NCBI GenBank assembly: GCA_964016875.1
Contig: OZ024733.1
Location: 23,045,324-23,109,323, forward strand
Reading direction: 5' to 3'
Source: Fallopia convolvulus
Lineage: Eukaryota > Streptophyta > Magnoliopsida > Caryophyllales > Polygonaceae
Length of the DNA stretch: 64,000 bases
Shown: positions 44,223-55,742 of the stretch, piece after piece
Layout: every line of letters begins with the position of its first letter
Numbering within the stretch: the first letter of the stretch is position 1
Notes under the pieces: model-generated
What the model was told of the DNA's origin: nothing
Database searches by the model: none
What the model saw: the letters and a program-made list of their open reading frames with translations, nothing else
Translations under genes and position numbers: made by a program

Positions 44223-45777
44223 CTATTTAGGCTTTGACGATATTTGCGATTGCGACAAATATCTCTTCAAATCCTGAAACATGTTTTCGTTTTCTTCCGT
44301 CCATTCAAATGACTTGTTTTTTCTTAAAATGTCGTAAAACATCTTATTTCTATCGGATGATCTCGGGATGAACCTGTTTAGAGCTGCTACCCTCACAGTC
44401 AATATTTGCACATCTTTTATGCATCGGGGCAACTAGAGGTCTAGGATCACCTTTAAGTGCTCCGAGCTTGCTTCAATCCCTCTTTGCATTACTAAGTAAC
44501 CGAGGAACTTCCTTGACATGACTCTAAAGGAGCATTTCATCGAATTTAACTTCATATTGTTCTGCCTTAGGATCTAAAAGGCATCTTCTAGATGTTGTAT
44601 GTGGTCCTCAACTTTAAGCTATTTGACTAACATGTCGTCGATATAGACTTATAGTATCTCCTAATTTCTCCCAAAACATCTTATTAACCAATCTCTAATA
44701 AGTATCACCTGCATTCTTAAGTTTGAATAGCATAACTTTATAACAATAGATTCCTTAGTTATTCACGAATTCCCTTTTTCCTGGTCATCGGGATGCATTA
44801 GTATTTGGTGATGCCCACTAAATGCATCCATAAAAATAAACAACCCGTGTCCCCCCAGTCGCATGACTGGCATCCACCATTGCGTCGATATGAGACAAGG
44901 GGAATGGGTCTTTGGGACACGCTTTGTTTAAGTCGGTAAAATCGATGCAAACTCACCATTTCCCGTTCTTTTTCTTTACGACGACCACATTAGCTAACCA
45001 ATCCAATTTCTGCACGTCTTTTACGCATCGGGGCAACTAGAGGTCTATGATCACCTTTAAGTGCTCCGGGCTTGCTTCAATCCCTCTTTGCATTACTATG
45101 TAACCGAGGAACTTCCCTGACATGACTCTAAAGGAGCATTTCATCGAATTTAACTTCATATTGTACTGCCTTAGGATCTAAAAGGCATCTTCCAGATGTT
45201 GTATGTGGTCCTCAGCTTTAAGCGATTTGACTAACATGTCGTCGATATAGACTTCTATAGTATCTCCCAATTTTTCCCAAAACATCTTATTAACCAATCT
45301 CTAATAAGTATCACCTGCATTCTTAAGTTTGAACAACATAACTTTATAACAATAGATTCCTTAGTTAGTCACGAATTCCCTTTTTCCTGGTCATCGGGAT
45401 GCATTAGTATTTGGTGATGCCCACGAAATGTATCCATAAAAATCAATAACCCCTGTCCCTGCAGTCGCATGACTGGCATCCACCATTGTGTCGATATGAG
45501 ACAAGGGGAATGGGTCTTTGGGACGCGCTTTGTTTAAGTCGGTAAAATCGATGCAAACTCACCATTTACCGTTCTTTTTCTTTACGACGACCACATTAGC
45601 TAACCAATCAGGGTATTTAACTTCCCTTATGTTCCCAGATTCATGTAAAGATTTTACCTCTTCATTTATTACCCGGTTCTGCTCAGGAGCAAATTTGCGC
45701 CTATTTTGTTTAACTGGCAATATCTTGTTGTCGACATTAAGTGTGTAAGTAATAATCTTCGGATCAATACCCACCAT
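44223..45777 (-). pseudogene. gypsy reverse transcriptase, broken and duplicated
   Basis: It starts VGIDPKIITYTLNVD ... RRKFAPEQNRVINEEV ... YPDWLANVVVVKKKNGKW (45559-45777). The palm region is present twice as a ~605-bp direct duplication with many stops. It ends in the thumb-like ALNRFIPRSSDRNKMFYDIL and FEWTEENENMFQDLKRYL (44223-44432). It is not functional. Confidence 0.8.
44408..45609. repeat. Tandem duplication of ~605 bp within RT
   Basis: 44408-45003 is repeated at 45012-45609 with high identity. Differences are scattered single bases. Both copies carry the same stops, so duplication followed inactivation or the copies were homogenised. Confidence 0.9.
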
Positions 45778-46865
45778 GTCTTCATTCGACCACGCAAAGC
45801 AATCAGAGTAGGATCGTTAGAAGCCGACCACTTGTTCTCATATTTTTGTTGTCAAGTCTGCCCTACCCGAATCTTATGAGTGGGATTTTCGGGGTCCAAC
45901 TCCACTTCTTCCAATTCCGATATTTCGAGCTTGACGTAATGTGTCGGTGTATTACAATCTTGTAATTGTTATACGATCGACCTCTTTTCATTAGACGGCG
46001 TTGGAGCATTTTAAGTTGTAGTCCGCATGGTTACGGAGTAACATTCTCGTATCTATACCCCCTTAATTTCTTGAACTCCCCAAGGCAAAGGAAATTTTAC
46101 TCATTGTTGGTACATTGAAGGGATCACTTTCATTCCATGGATCCAAGGCCTGCCTAAAATTACATTGAAAGAAGATGGATAATTGAGTACTAAAAATTTT
46201 ACCTGGTAATTGACTCCGCATGCTATAGTAGGAAGGGTAATCTCTCCCATTGTGTTTCATGATTCTCCGTTGAACCCAAGACCTCCCTTTATCAAGGTGG
46301 GATTACCACACTTGATAACCAACTCCATTGATAACCAACTCCAGCGGAGTTGGTTATCAAGTGTGGTAATCCCACCTTGATAAAGGGAGGTCTTAGATTC
46401 AAATCCCACCTCCAACATCTTGTAGGATAAAAGGTGTGTAACCTCCTACAGGTTGGGGTGCATGGGCTGCGTCCCATGGCTTGTGATTGAGCGCCACCAA
46501 TCAGATCGCCGACCTGGAGGCAGGCTGGAGGTTGGCCCACTGGTCAAAACGCCGACTCGAGGCAGGCCGGGAAGGTGGGTTCAGGTGGGCTTGATCACAT
46601 CATTGCTACTTTTGGTAATTCTTTTAGTTGCGGAGTAAGTTACCCCCACAGACTTCAGATCCCATGTAATCACATTAATAACACTTGTATGCTTCGAATG
46701 AGGGGGGACTTGTTTTATCTTTGTTGCGATCGAGCTATTCACGTGCTCTCTTTGATATGAGATCTTTGAGATACCCCTTGCGAAGTAACAAGTAACCTCT
46801 TTCCTTAAAGTGATGCATTCATCCGTCTGGTTACCATGATCAAAGTGGAAGTCACACCACTTCAA
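45778..46865 (-). pseudogene. gypsy protease and flanking region, interrupted by SINE
   Basis: CDFHFDHGNQTDECITLRKEV (46800-46865) is the block before protease. After the SINE, frames near 46060-46260 show NVILGRPWIHGM-like and KFPLPWGV-like words typical of the protease-RT connector. Several frame changes. Confidence 0.7.
46281..46603 (+). mobile_element. SINE copy 2 with inverted partial head
   Basis: The plus-strand SINE spans 46346-46603 with B-box-like GATTCAAATCC (46396-46406) and ends TTGATCACATCA. Immediately upstream, 46281-46340 is the inverted first ~60 bp of the same SINE, giving a strong hairpin centred near 46343. It is inserted in the gypsy protease region. Confidence 0.75.
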
Positions 46866-46996
46866 AGTATCATTTTGTTTCGACCAAAAAAAGTATCATT
46901 TTGTTGTTATGGAGCGTTGCTTTTCCGAGGCCACTTCACGGCCTCCCCCATTTCGCTCAAGGTCCTTAGGCTTTCCGTTGCATCAACCCTAAAGTT

Positions 46997-48305
46997 TTAA
47001 TGAGATAAAATAGGAGGTAGCTTGGGATCATTATTCCATTCATAAGGATGTAACCTTGCGACATTCACAGTTCGATCCGGGACAAGTTTGTGGGGATACG
47101 GGTTATATCTTGTATCACGTTTCCCATGACGTCTCTCTGGCCGAGACGAACTCGATGCCTTGACAATATAAAGATCATTCTCTTCTAGTTGAATGTGTGT
47201 TAATGCCTTAGCATGTACCTTATCAAAATTCGAGCAAGGAGATTTAGTCAATTCACGATATAGTTCGGGGTTACATGAGAAGATTCCCCTTCGGAATGCA
47301 TCAACGGCGGTAGCTGCGTTGCACCCTTCAATTGTAAGTAGCTCCTCATTATAGCTGTTTAGAAATTGCTTTAGAGATTCACTCAAATTTTGTACTAAGC
47401 AGTAAAAATCGCTAGAGTGTTTCTTGGTATGCTGACTACTTGGAAACCTGAGTCTAAACTTGTCTACCAATTCAGTAAAGGATGAAATACTACCAAATGG
47501 CAAGTGGGAGTGCCAATTCAAAGCAGGACCAGACAAAGTGTTCCCAAAGCAACGACACATCATGATCTCCTTCATGTCAAAAGGGACTGTGTTGATGTTC
47601 ATGGTTTGCTTAAAAGCAGTTATACGTTGGTCCGGATCGGTCTTCCATTCATACTTTGGTACGTCAAGGATGTGGTAATTTGCAAAATATCGACCCTCGC
47701 AATGGAAGGTAAAAAAGAAGAGTCAGTGTAACCATCCCTCCGTTCAATGGCTATCGGTTGTGGAGCCCTTGGGACCTATATGATCCGGTCTTCTATGGCT
47801 TTAAGACGCTCACATAACAATGTTACCTTTATGTCCTCTCGGATAGCATGGAGTGAGTTACCGTTTACCTAATACCATGTTATCTGTCTTGGCTCGTTAG
47901 GTGTGACTGAACTTGAATCGTCGAGATTCAATTGTCGAGCAACACGTTCTATAGTTCCCAAAACACGTGATCGACTCGGGCCCGATTGTACCAACGATTA
48001 GAGAAAATACCTATTCTGAGTTAAAGATTCAATTTGATAAACATTAGTAAATCGGTTATGGGCTTCTTTTTGCTTTTCCAAATCGTTTTGAAGGGCGATC
48101 ATAGAGGCCCTAGCCTTAATTCAGCAATGACGGTTGATTCAGGAACTAGTGCCTGCTCTTGTGTAGCGGTAGGGTTATTCGAGTCTTGTGTTCTTTCGAT
48201 GGAGGTGTGATCGTCCTCCGAAGGTAGGTTTTGTGGGTTGAGGGTATCATGGTTGGTATTTTGGATCTCTGGTCCTTCAGAATGGTTGTTGGACTCGCCG
48301 GCCAT
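46997..48305 (-). pseudogene. gag: gypsy Gag, broken
   Basis: It starts MAGESNNHSEGPEIQN (48305). A degenerate stretch follows (47603-48098), then an open frame 47602-46997 with the Retrotrans_gag core (MMCRCFGNTLSGPALNWHSHL, FRLRFPSSQHTKKHSSDFY, ESLKQFLNSYNEELLTI). The zinc knuckle is not visible before the stop. Confidence 0.8.
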
Positions 48306-48352
48306 GTTTCTATATTAGGGTTCGTGGTGTTTAACTGGTTTCTTTGGCTAGG

Positions 48353-48800
48353 GCCTCACGGTGGATGCCAATGGTTTTGGACGAATTTAACACGTAAGCA
48401 CATTAGAATTATTAGGTTATAAGGAATTGAAACCGGAATAATGATTAGATTGATAAGAAAATTATATTGTAAGAACAAGAGTTGAAATAGGAATCTCAAA
48501 CAAATGATCACTGGTGCGGAAGCTATAATGCACAAATACAAAGTAGTAGCAATCGGTAATCTGAGAAGTATGAGAATATGATGATGAGGGTGAATTAGGA
48601 GTGACGACTATGGGAGAAGTGTAGTAGAGTTCGTGTGTCTTCATCATCTCCTATTCCCCTCTTATATAAGACCTTGAAGAGTCGTTGAATCGTTGCGCCC
48701 TTGCCTCCGGAAATCTCTCCTCCACATTTATCATCCCTCAACGTCTTTCTATTGGATCCCTCGCCCTCTCGTTAAATGGTGGGAGTTGAATAATGGGAAA
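48353..48800 (-). repeat. LTR end and primer-binding site of gypsy element
   Basis: The minus strand reads CCAAAACCA, then TTGGCATCCACCGTGAGGCC (primer-site-like, 48372-48353). A TATA-like CTTATATAAG lies near 48661-48670. The LTR's outer start is not resolved. Confidence 0.6.
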
Positions 48801-48804
48801 ATTT

Positions 48805-50358
48805 TGAAAGTGGGCCTTTACCTTGTCTGCAAGCCCAGTTCTTACTATCGAAGTAATATAAAAGATATCGAATCCAAGAGAGCACTCGTTGATCACAAAT
48901 TTCACACAAAGTAGTAATCTAGACCATAAATAATTGATTGGCATTTGAAAAAAAATTATAATTAAAACAAACAAGAAAAAACAAGATCTAAAACTAGAAA
49001 AGAGGTTAGGTTGTTTGAATGATTGGGAGGCTAGGATTGGGCTCATCAAAATGGAACTACGCAATATCAAACAAAAATCTCTCTAAGGTTTGCAAGCAAT
49101 GGTCTACCATGGTCAATTGTCCTAAAATATCTCAAATCCTCTTTCAAGGCAAAGTAAAACTACTCTAATCTAGCTTGATTCCTACTTTCGTGGTGATTAA
49201 TCCTAAATTAGGTGCATTAAACACATAGACAATTATATATAACTAATAGGAAATTAGGCCTACTTTCGTGGTCCTAAAATTCCTAGTTCAATTTTTGAAG
49301 GTCCAATGTCAAATATCATCTCACAATGCATACTCAACATCTAAAATATGAGAAAATACTAGCTAGGCATTTTCACAAATACTTGGTGTGCAAGAATTGA
49401 GTAGTAAACCAAAACTCATTCAACTAAAGAGAAATCTTCACCAATACATCACATAATCATCATTGGACTACCCCCAATCCCAACATAAACAACTACTCAC
49501 TCATAATTGGCAAAAGCACAGCATACGAAATCAATCTAATCATCACACACATGGAAATAATGAAAGGCAAAGCAAGAAATGATATAAATGGATAAGAGAC
49601 ACTTATCATTCAAATCAAGTCTTGATTCTTCATTCATCCATGGGAACCAAGTTGGAGTTGAGTTTCTCTTCCAATTTTTCCAAGTACAAGAGAGCTCAAA
49701 CAACCCTAAAATGAGATTTTGAATCTAGATCTAGTATTAAACTAGCTAAATCTAGAAAAAAAAATGTAAATCTAAGAGAGTGGAAATGAACAGGAAAGAG
49801 AGTTCTAAAACCCTAAAATGAGAGACTAAAAATGAGGCATGAGAGTCTCAAAAGTGTCTTGCTTTGGTATTTATATGTGCCCCCAAAAGGTGAAAGAGAT
49901 ACAACCCCAGATTAGGAGATGTGCTGAAAACTGCATGCCCATGTCGTTTGGCACGGGTATGCCATGCTAAAAACAGCATGTAGAAATTGGGCATTTGGCT
50001 CTTGTAATGAACATGCCGAGTGGCATGAACACCTCATGCAATATCATAGGAAGACATCTTGACAATTTTTGATTGGATATGAGTGCTTCATTAGCTTGTA
50101 TGGCTTGTGTAACTCATTCTTCTTCATTAAATTTTCAAGTTGAATCCCTTGGGTTCTTCTTTGCTTGAATTGAAGTCCATTTTAGCCCATTTGACCCTAG
50201 AAGAATCCAAATTCTTGCACCTAAAAAACCAAAAACAAACGAGAGCAAATATCCGAACAAACAACCATAATCATGCTAAAATGAGCATGCAATTGTATGT
50301 TTTATGCACAAAAGTGGGGACTAATCAAGTCAAAAGGTGTTATAAACACATGTTATCA
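48805..50358 (-). repeat. Probable gypsy LTR remnant
   Basis: The minus strand begins TGATAACATGTG (50358). Near its other end it has ATCGAATCCAAGAGAGC-like sequence (inverse of the TTCGA(C/T)CC block of other gypsy LTRs here). No coding domain and no target duplicate were found. Confidence 0.4.
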
Positions 50359-50708
50359 ACGACCCAACATTGATCAGCCACTTCCAAGAACCTTATGGAA
50401 CCATTAATTTCTCCATCGCTTCTCCTCTAGCTTATACCGTTGAAACTCAACCCATTCATCTACACCTATAATTTTCTTGTTTTCTTGTTAGGTTTTCTAG
50501 CTAACGAGGAAGATGTGCATCCTTGATTAGTAAAAGCAAATTAGTTGACTTGTAAGCAATCCAATGAGTTCATCCTTCATCAAGTAGGAGAATGGGTTCA
50601 CAATTTACCTGGGGATTATTAGGGTAGATTTGGGAATTTTAGTCAAGTATAAATAAGAAGGGTATTTGTGGATGGATGATTGATAGAAAAATAGTTTTAT
50701 AGGATGTT
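50359..50708. other. Unassigned intergenic sequence
   Basis: No ORF, repeat or terminus that I can recognise. Confidence 0.4.
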
Positions 50709-50713
50709 TGATG

Positions 50714-51341
50714 TGTTGGGAAATCTACCCTCCCAAGACACTTGTACACTCACCGAAACCCACTGACACAAAGACACAAATTTTACAAAAGTGACTTCGT
50801 AATATATAGTGAATGTACAAGATATTACAAGACGTGGGTAGCTCGATCGACACTCTTATATAATGGGACACCCACACACTCTAACTTACACGTGTGACGA
50901 CACTAACTCTCAATCGAGCCCTCTCCACACTTTAGCTCGATCTACCACTCTTACCCACACTTGATCACTCATACTTGAGTGATGATTCAAACTATTACAC
51001 ACGCTTGCCTATTTATAGGCATGCCACCCTCTTTACATCACTAAGGAGAATTTTAGACTAAGTTTTATCTAAAGTATTCTAGAATAATCTCTAGATATAT
51101 TCACAACTCTCTTCACATGTCTAGAGAGTTCTCTAACAACCTACACTTATCTAGAAGCTTCCATAACATTCTAATGTCTTCTAGAATCTTCCATAAAGTT
51201 CCGACGTTTTCTAGAAGCTTCCACAACCTTCTCAATTCTTCTAGAAACTTCCATACCCTTCTAGCGTCTTCTAGAAATTTCTAGAAACTTATGTAGCCTT
51301 CTAGATATTTCAAATATGAAAATATGAATTAATCTTCAACA
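50714..51341 (-). mobile_element. Solo LTR (copia-like) with heat-shock-element-like cluster
   Basis: This 628-bp LTR, minus strand, runs TGTTGAAGAT ... CTTCCCAACA-like end (TG...CA). A perfect 5-bp target duplication TGATG is at 50709-50713 and 51342-51346. TATAAATA on the minus strand lies at 51017-51010, downstream of the 30-bp repeat cluster, as for a promoter in this orientation. No internal element sequence lies on either side, so it formed by LTR-LTR recombination. Confidence 0.9.
51151..51300 (-). promoter_or_regulatory. Five 30-bp repeats carrying TTCnnGAAnnTTC sites
   Basis: Repeats start at 51151, 51181, 51211, 51241 and 51271. TTCTAGAATCTTC (51179), TTCTAGAAGCTTC (51209), TTCTAGAAACTTC (51239) and TTCTAGAAATTTCTAGAA (51269) match the heat-shock element consensus of alternating TTC and GAA with 2-bp gaps. 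They lie about 130-290 bp upstream of the TATA-like box on the minus strand. Confidence 0.8.
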
Positions 51342-51362
51342 TGATGCAAATTCTGTTTGTAA

Positions 51363-52145
51363 GACCATTAGTAGTGGGGGTTTCATGGTGAGTTTCACCA
51401 TGAGTTTCACCCAAAAAAAAATAGGTGAAACTATCCCATGGGTTTCGAAATGTGAAACTGGGAGAAATGGGTTTCACCCCCCTCCTATCCAAATTTGGCC
51501 AATTGAAACATGCCATGTGGCATGTACTTTTGATCAAATTAGGCCCATTAAACTTGAGTTATTATTTAGTTATTTTAGTCAATTTTTAATTAATAATAAT
51601 ATCAAAAAATTATATTATAATTCATATGTTTTTTTATCTATCCATAGACACCAATTTTGTATATGTTTGATTTATTTTAAAATTAAATTAATTTTTGGGT
51701 TGGTTTAGAGTAAATTAACACATATGTCACCACTTTTTAAAATAAATCATGATCTTGACGTTAAGAAATTACACGAAATTCATAATTTTATATCTCATTT
51801 AATTTGCACCAATTTTATATATATTTAAATATATTTTTAATTTAAAACATATTTTTACAAACCCAAAATTCAAAAATATAATAAAATTAGTCAAATTGTA
51901 ATTTGTTTAATTAGCCAAAGAAATATTTAAAATTAATAAATGTAGAGTATAGTTGTATTGTGTATAGGTAAATAAATGGTTGTTGGGAAATGAGAAAAGT
52001 AGAAAAGTGGTTTCATGAGTTTCATTAATATTTGAGTGAGTTTTATGAAATGGAATTGAGAGAGTTTAAGATGATGTGGATGAGAGAGAAATGGAAAAAG
52101 TGGATATTTTTTTGGATTTTATGGGTTTCACCAATGCACATGGTC
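51363..52145. mobile_element. PIF/Harbinger-type MITE
   Basis: The ends GACCATTAGTAGTGGGGGTT and (inverse of right end) GACCATGTGCATTGGTGAAA match for most of the first ~20 bp. The target duplication TAA is at 51360-51362 and 52146-52148. It is 783 bp, AT-rich, with no transposase. Confidence 0.78.
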
Positions 52146-52148
52146 TAA

Positions 52149-53400
52149 GGGTAGTTTGGTGCACCAAGCTATAGTTGGGATGGTTTTGTGAAATAGATCC
52201 AAATGCTTAATATAATTATAAATTTAACTATTACAATTTCGACACTACTTATCTATACTAATACATTATAAAACAGAAACCAAGTCTGTGTAAAAATTTG
52301 CGCCACGTGGAATACCTTGAATAAAATAATGGAAAAGCTTTTTTCAACTTAAAAAACTAAATAATAATTCTAAAAAGCCATATATTCTTATAATAATTCT
52401 AAAAATCACGATTTATCTTAACCACTTTATAAAACAGATAATGGATAGATAACATATTGTATGAGTAGAGATTGTTTCATATAGTATCACATACTAAAAA
52501 ACTAAAATTTAATTAATATACACATATTTTTAAAAAAATTATTTAAATAATAAACATTACTAAATAAAAAAATCTATAACTATATATTAAAGCTATACCT
52601 TTTCGAGCCACCAGAACGATTCTGGCCCCACCTCATATTTAAAAAATTAATTTTTATTCCTAATATTTTAACCTTTTTCTATTAAAATTTTCTTTAACTA
52701 TTTAAATCTATCTTTAACATCAAACAAATATAATATTTAATGTTATCTAATCTTTACTTTATCGAGCCACAAAATGAGTTTGGCCCCACCTTAAATCAAA
52801 ATAAATTATTTTTTATTTATTTTCTATAAATAAATTATTTTTATCTTTATCTTTCATATTTTATTAATTAATTTAATTATTGTGTTATTTAAATCTTATC
52901 TCTTCCATATTCTAATATATAAATCTTTTTTTTATTAATATGTTATCTTTTTTTAAAAAATTAAATACATATGAAAAGGAGAAATGTAATACATTATTTT
53001 AGCTTAATAACTTGTTTATTCTTAACATTAAACTTAATAAATAAATTACTTACATTAAATTTTATATTATATTTTTATTTAATATCTATAAAATGCCGAA
53101 CCATAGTCATACATGGTACGACGGGTACAACCAGTTATTAATTAAACTATTACGATTTGAAAATGCTGTAAATAATAATAAGTCTAACCAGTACAAAACC
53201 CTTTTCCCATCTATTACTATCACATTTACACCACACGCAAAATTCACCGTGTCACAACAGATGGACGGATCCTGACCGTACACTTCCATCGGATTCCAAC
53301 TTTCCTATCATCATCCAACGCCAAAAGGTCAAAACAGAAATAATACAATTAAAAATCGGACGGCTTATGTTTGAAGGGAATGTCTTTTCGCTGGCAGGCT
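52149..53400. other. AT-rich intergenic region, possible Helitron remnants
   Basis: TCTATACTAATACATTATAA at 52252 resembles a plant Helitron 5' end. Two related GAGCCAC...TGGCCCCACCT segments occur at 52613 and 52757. No Helitron 3' hairpin or helicase is seen. The right edge probably holds the CML 3' UTR. Confidence 0.35.
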
Positions 53401-54033
53401 TCACTGCTGCTGCTGTACCATCATCATCTTGCTGAACTCGGCGAAGCACACAAACCCGTCCCCGTTAACATCCACGCTCTCTATCATGCGCCGGCATTCG
53501 TCTAAAGTGCACCGGTCGTCGCCGATGGAGATAAAAACCTCGAGCAACTCCTCCGCCGTTATCTTACCGTCACGATCAGCGTCAAAGACGTCGAACGTCT
53601 CCTTGAGCTCGTCCGGCCCCAAGGCCGGCCCCAACGCCGAGCCGATGGCGGCGCACTCCTCCAGCGTAATGCAGCCGTCGCCGTCGCGGTCGATTTCGGC
53701 GAGCATCGCGTTCAGATCCTCGTCGCTGGCGCCGATCCGGCTAAGGACCGTCTGAAGATCTCGCTTATCGATCTTGCCGTCGCCGTCGCGGTCGACGAGC
53801 TTGAAAGCCTCGATTATGTCGAAGCAGGCGTCGGCGCCAGGGACGGATGAGGAGTCGGATCGATGACGCGCTTTGCGAGCGGAGTAGAAAGCGTCGGATG
53901 CGTCGGAGGACGAGGAGGAGGCCGAGAAGGCGGTGTTGAAGGAGGCGGGAGCGGAGTTGGAGATCTGATGGCGGTCGGTAGGTTTCTTGGAACGGAAGAG
54001 ATTTTTGGGGTTGATGGATTTGATGAGCTTCAT
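53401..54033 (-). CDS. Calmodulin-like protein, four EF-hands (CML35/36-like)
   Basis: It is intronless, 210 aa, starting at the Met of MKLIKSINPKNLFRSKK. The frame stays open upstream, but that part is Leu/Ser/Phe-rich leader and lacks family similarity. A basic, Ser-rich N-terminal extension (1-65) precedes two EF-hand pairs. The loops are 81-92 (DRDGDGKIDKRD, with Asp rather than Glu at position 12), 115-126 (DRDGDGCITLEE), 151-162 (DADRDGKITAEE) and 188-199 (DVNGDGFVCFAE). All acidic ligands are present, so each loop should bind calcium. The family senses calcium signals and passes them to partner proteins. The coding sequence is strikingly GC-rich against its surroundings, as is common for CML genes. 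CML35/36 affinity is from the MKL-K N-terminus and layout, by memory. Confidence 0.93.
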   Translation of the reverse strand: MKLIKSINPKNLFRSKKPTDRHQISNSAPASFNTAFSASSSSSDASDAFYSARKARHRSDSSSVPGADACFDIIEAFKLVDRDGDGKIDKRDLQTVLSRIGASDEDLNAMLAEIDRDGDGCITLEECAAIGSALGPALGPDELKETFDVFDADRDGKITAEELLEVFISIGDDRCTLDECRRMIESVDVNGDGFVCFAEFSKMMMVQQQQ

Positions 54034-54399
54034 GGTGGTGGTTGGGACTTGGGAGAATGGGAGGGCGAAATGATTGAAAAGAAATAAGGAGAAAGAAAGA
54101 AAGAGATGGAGGGGCAGAGAAGTGGAGAGAAGAGACGGGGGATTAAGAAGTGGCCGGGCAACTTCCAGGAAGCTTCGCAGGGAGCAGCTTTTTAAGCGTG
54201 AAAAAGAGAGGAAATTAGATTTTATGGAAGATGACGAGATTCTGAGATGACTACAATTTTCTTTTGATGTTGAGTGTCTTGCAAAATTTGGACCGTTTTG
54301 CAGTTTGGACAAAGGTGCAAATAAAAATTACAAATAAGCATATATTGATCCGTTGCTTTTTTTTGAACAGGGTAGTGTTTTCTCTCTCTTTTTTTTCGG
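54034..54399 (-). promoter_or_regulatory. CML leader and proximal promoter
   Basis: CT-rich sequence on the minus strand forms the probable 5' UTR (54034 to about 54230). Mutator-like terminal sequence begins only about 370 bp from the start codon. No certain TATA box. Confidence 0.4.
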
Positions 54400-54426
54400 A
54401 GTTATTTTTGGTACAACCACCCGTAA

Positions 54427-55742
54427 GAGCATGTGCAATCAAGAGGAATCAACCTCTTCTTTGCACTCTCTCTCCTCAAAGAGGAGCTCCTCTTGGTTGT
54501 AAAAATTGAAAGGGAAATTTCCTTTTAAGGAAGAATGGGAGAAGAATGAGAGTGATCCTCCTTCCATAGAGGAATGAGTGTTTTGACCCTTGTACCCAAA
54601 AAAAAGAGGAACATTCATTCAATCACAATTTGACACATGTATCCAACTTTCAACTAACTTCATTTATTTCATTTCAACCTAACATTAAATATATTTCCAA
54701 CAAATAATAATTAATGTTGATAAATTTTTTTTAAAAATAAATTAATCAATTTTTATAATTTTTTATTATTTATAAATAGAGTCTAATATTGTTAGGTCAT
54801 TCACAAACTCATCTTAACTTTTCTTTCTCTCGTTCACTACTACTACTATCTTCCATGGATAACCACAATAAAAATCCAAATAACTCAAACACCCAATATA
54901 ATCCAAATACATTTAATTTGGATCAAGGTCAAGCTATGCTACAAATGTTTGGTAATCAACCAAGGCCAATTATCATCATGCACGATGAGTTTCAGAATGA
55001 TAATGAGACATTCACTGTGACACGTGGACGATAATGATCGAAATCTAAGAAGATTCATGACTAGAAGGGAGGAGTTTCGGAATAAAGAAATGCATGTGAC
55101 TCTAAAGAACCATTTGGTGGATAACATATGGGAGAAATTTCAAAGTTTGACATCGGATTTAGATTTAGATTAAATTTCTATGTCAACAATGCTTTATTAT
55201 TTATGTTTAACGTTATTTTTATTTCGTATTTTTTTTTGCAATTTATAATGTTGTTTGAAGTTGTCTTAATGTTAATTAAATTTATTTTTTTAATTTGTAA
55301 TTAGTTTATATTATCTTAAATCCAAATTATTTAAGTAAATATAATTTATTATTAATTTATTTGATTAAAGAACTTTAATTAACATAGGTAATTAGTAAAT
55401 ATAATTTATTATATTTAATTAACATAGGTAATTAGTAAATATAATTAACATAGGTAATTAATTTATTTTTTTAATTTGTAATAATAAATATAATTTATTA
55501 TCTTAAATCTAAATTATTTAAGTAAATATAATTAATTTATATGATATAAAATAGGTAGAAAGTAGGAGAGAGGAAGTGAAGGGGATACCCTTTGTTGTGG
55601 GGGGGAAATAGAGAAAGAGGAAGAGAAGGAGGAAAGGAAAAGTGAAAAGTGATGTATATGATAGAGAAAATGAGGTGTCAAAAGGAGAGAAGGAGAAAGA
55701 AAAACAAGAGAGGATTGTAAATCCTCTAGGTTGCACATGCTC
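54427..55742 (+). mobile_element. PIF/Harbinger deletion derivative inside the MULE left TIR
   Basis: The termini GAGCATGTGCAATCAAGAGG and (inverse) GAGCATGTGCAACCTAGAGG match at 17 of 20 positions. Target duplication TAA at 54424-54426 and 55743-55745. Length 1316 bp. Removing it rejoins the MULE TIR to match the other TIR. Confidence 0.85.
54855..55172 (+). pseudogene. Remnant of Harbinger transposase gene (both ends, middle deleted)
   Basis: The ATG at 54855 gives MDNHNKNPNNSNTQYNPNTF, an Asn-rich N-terminus, closing at 55034. In another frame, RRFMTRREEFRNKEMHVTLK ... HLVDNIWEKF-stop (to 55172) resembles the C-terminal end of plant PIF/Harbinger transposases. The DDE catalytic domain is absent. 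The C-terminal assignment is from memory of the family and moderate. Confidence 0.5.

Larger units (their letters stand above)
43130..48380 (-). mobile_element. Ty3/gypsy retrotransposon, degenerate
   Basis: Order on the minus strand: LTR end and primer site (48353-48372), gag (48305-46997), protease region (46865-45778), RT (45777-44223), RNase H (44216-43738), then the linker that precedes integrase (to 43130). Integrase and the 3' LTR are missing. A SINE is inserted in the protease region and the RT region is internally duplicated. The RNase H and the KMK-free linker style suggest the Tat/Retand side; this is inference. Confidence 0.82.

Noticed and set aside
51151..51300. Regular 30-bp repeats that could look like a CRISPR array
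   Set aside because: There are no unique spacers, the units are imperfect and contiguous, the context is a plant solo LTR, and there are no cas genes.
50709..51346. Expecting a second LTR and internal region for a full element
   Set aside because: The perfect TGATG duplication directly flanks one LTR, so it is a solo LTR.
54034..54312. N-terminal extension of the CML protein to 303 codons
   Set aside because: The upstream open frame is Leu/Ser/Phe-rich leader without family similarity; the Met at 54033 starts the typical MKLIK N-terminus.
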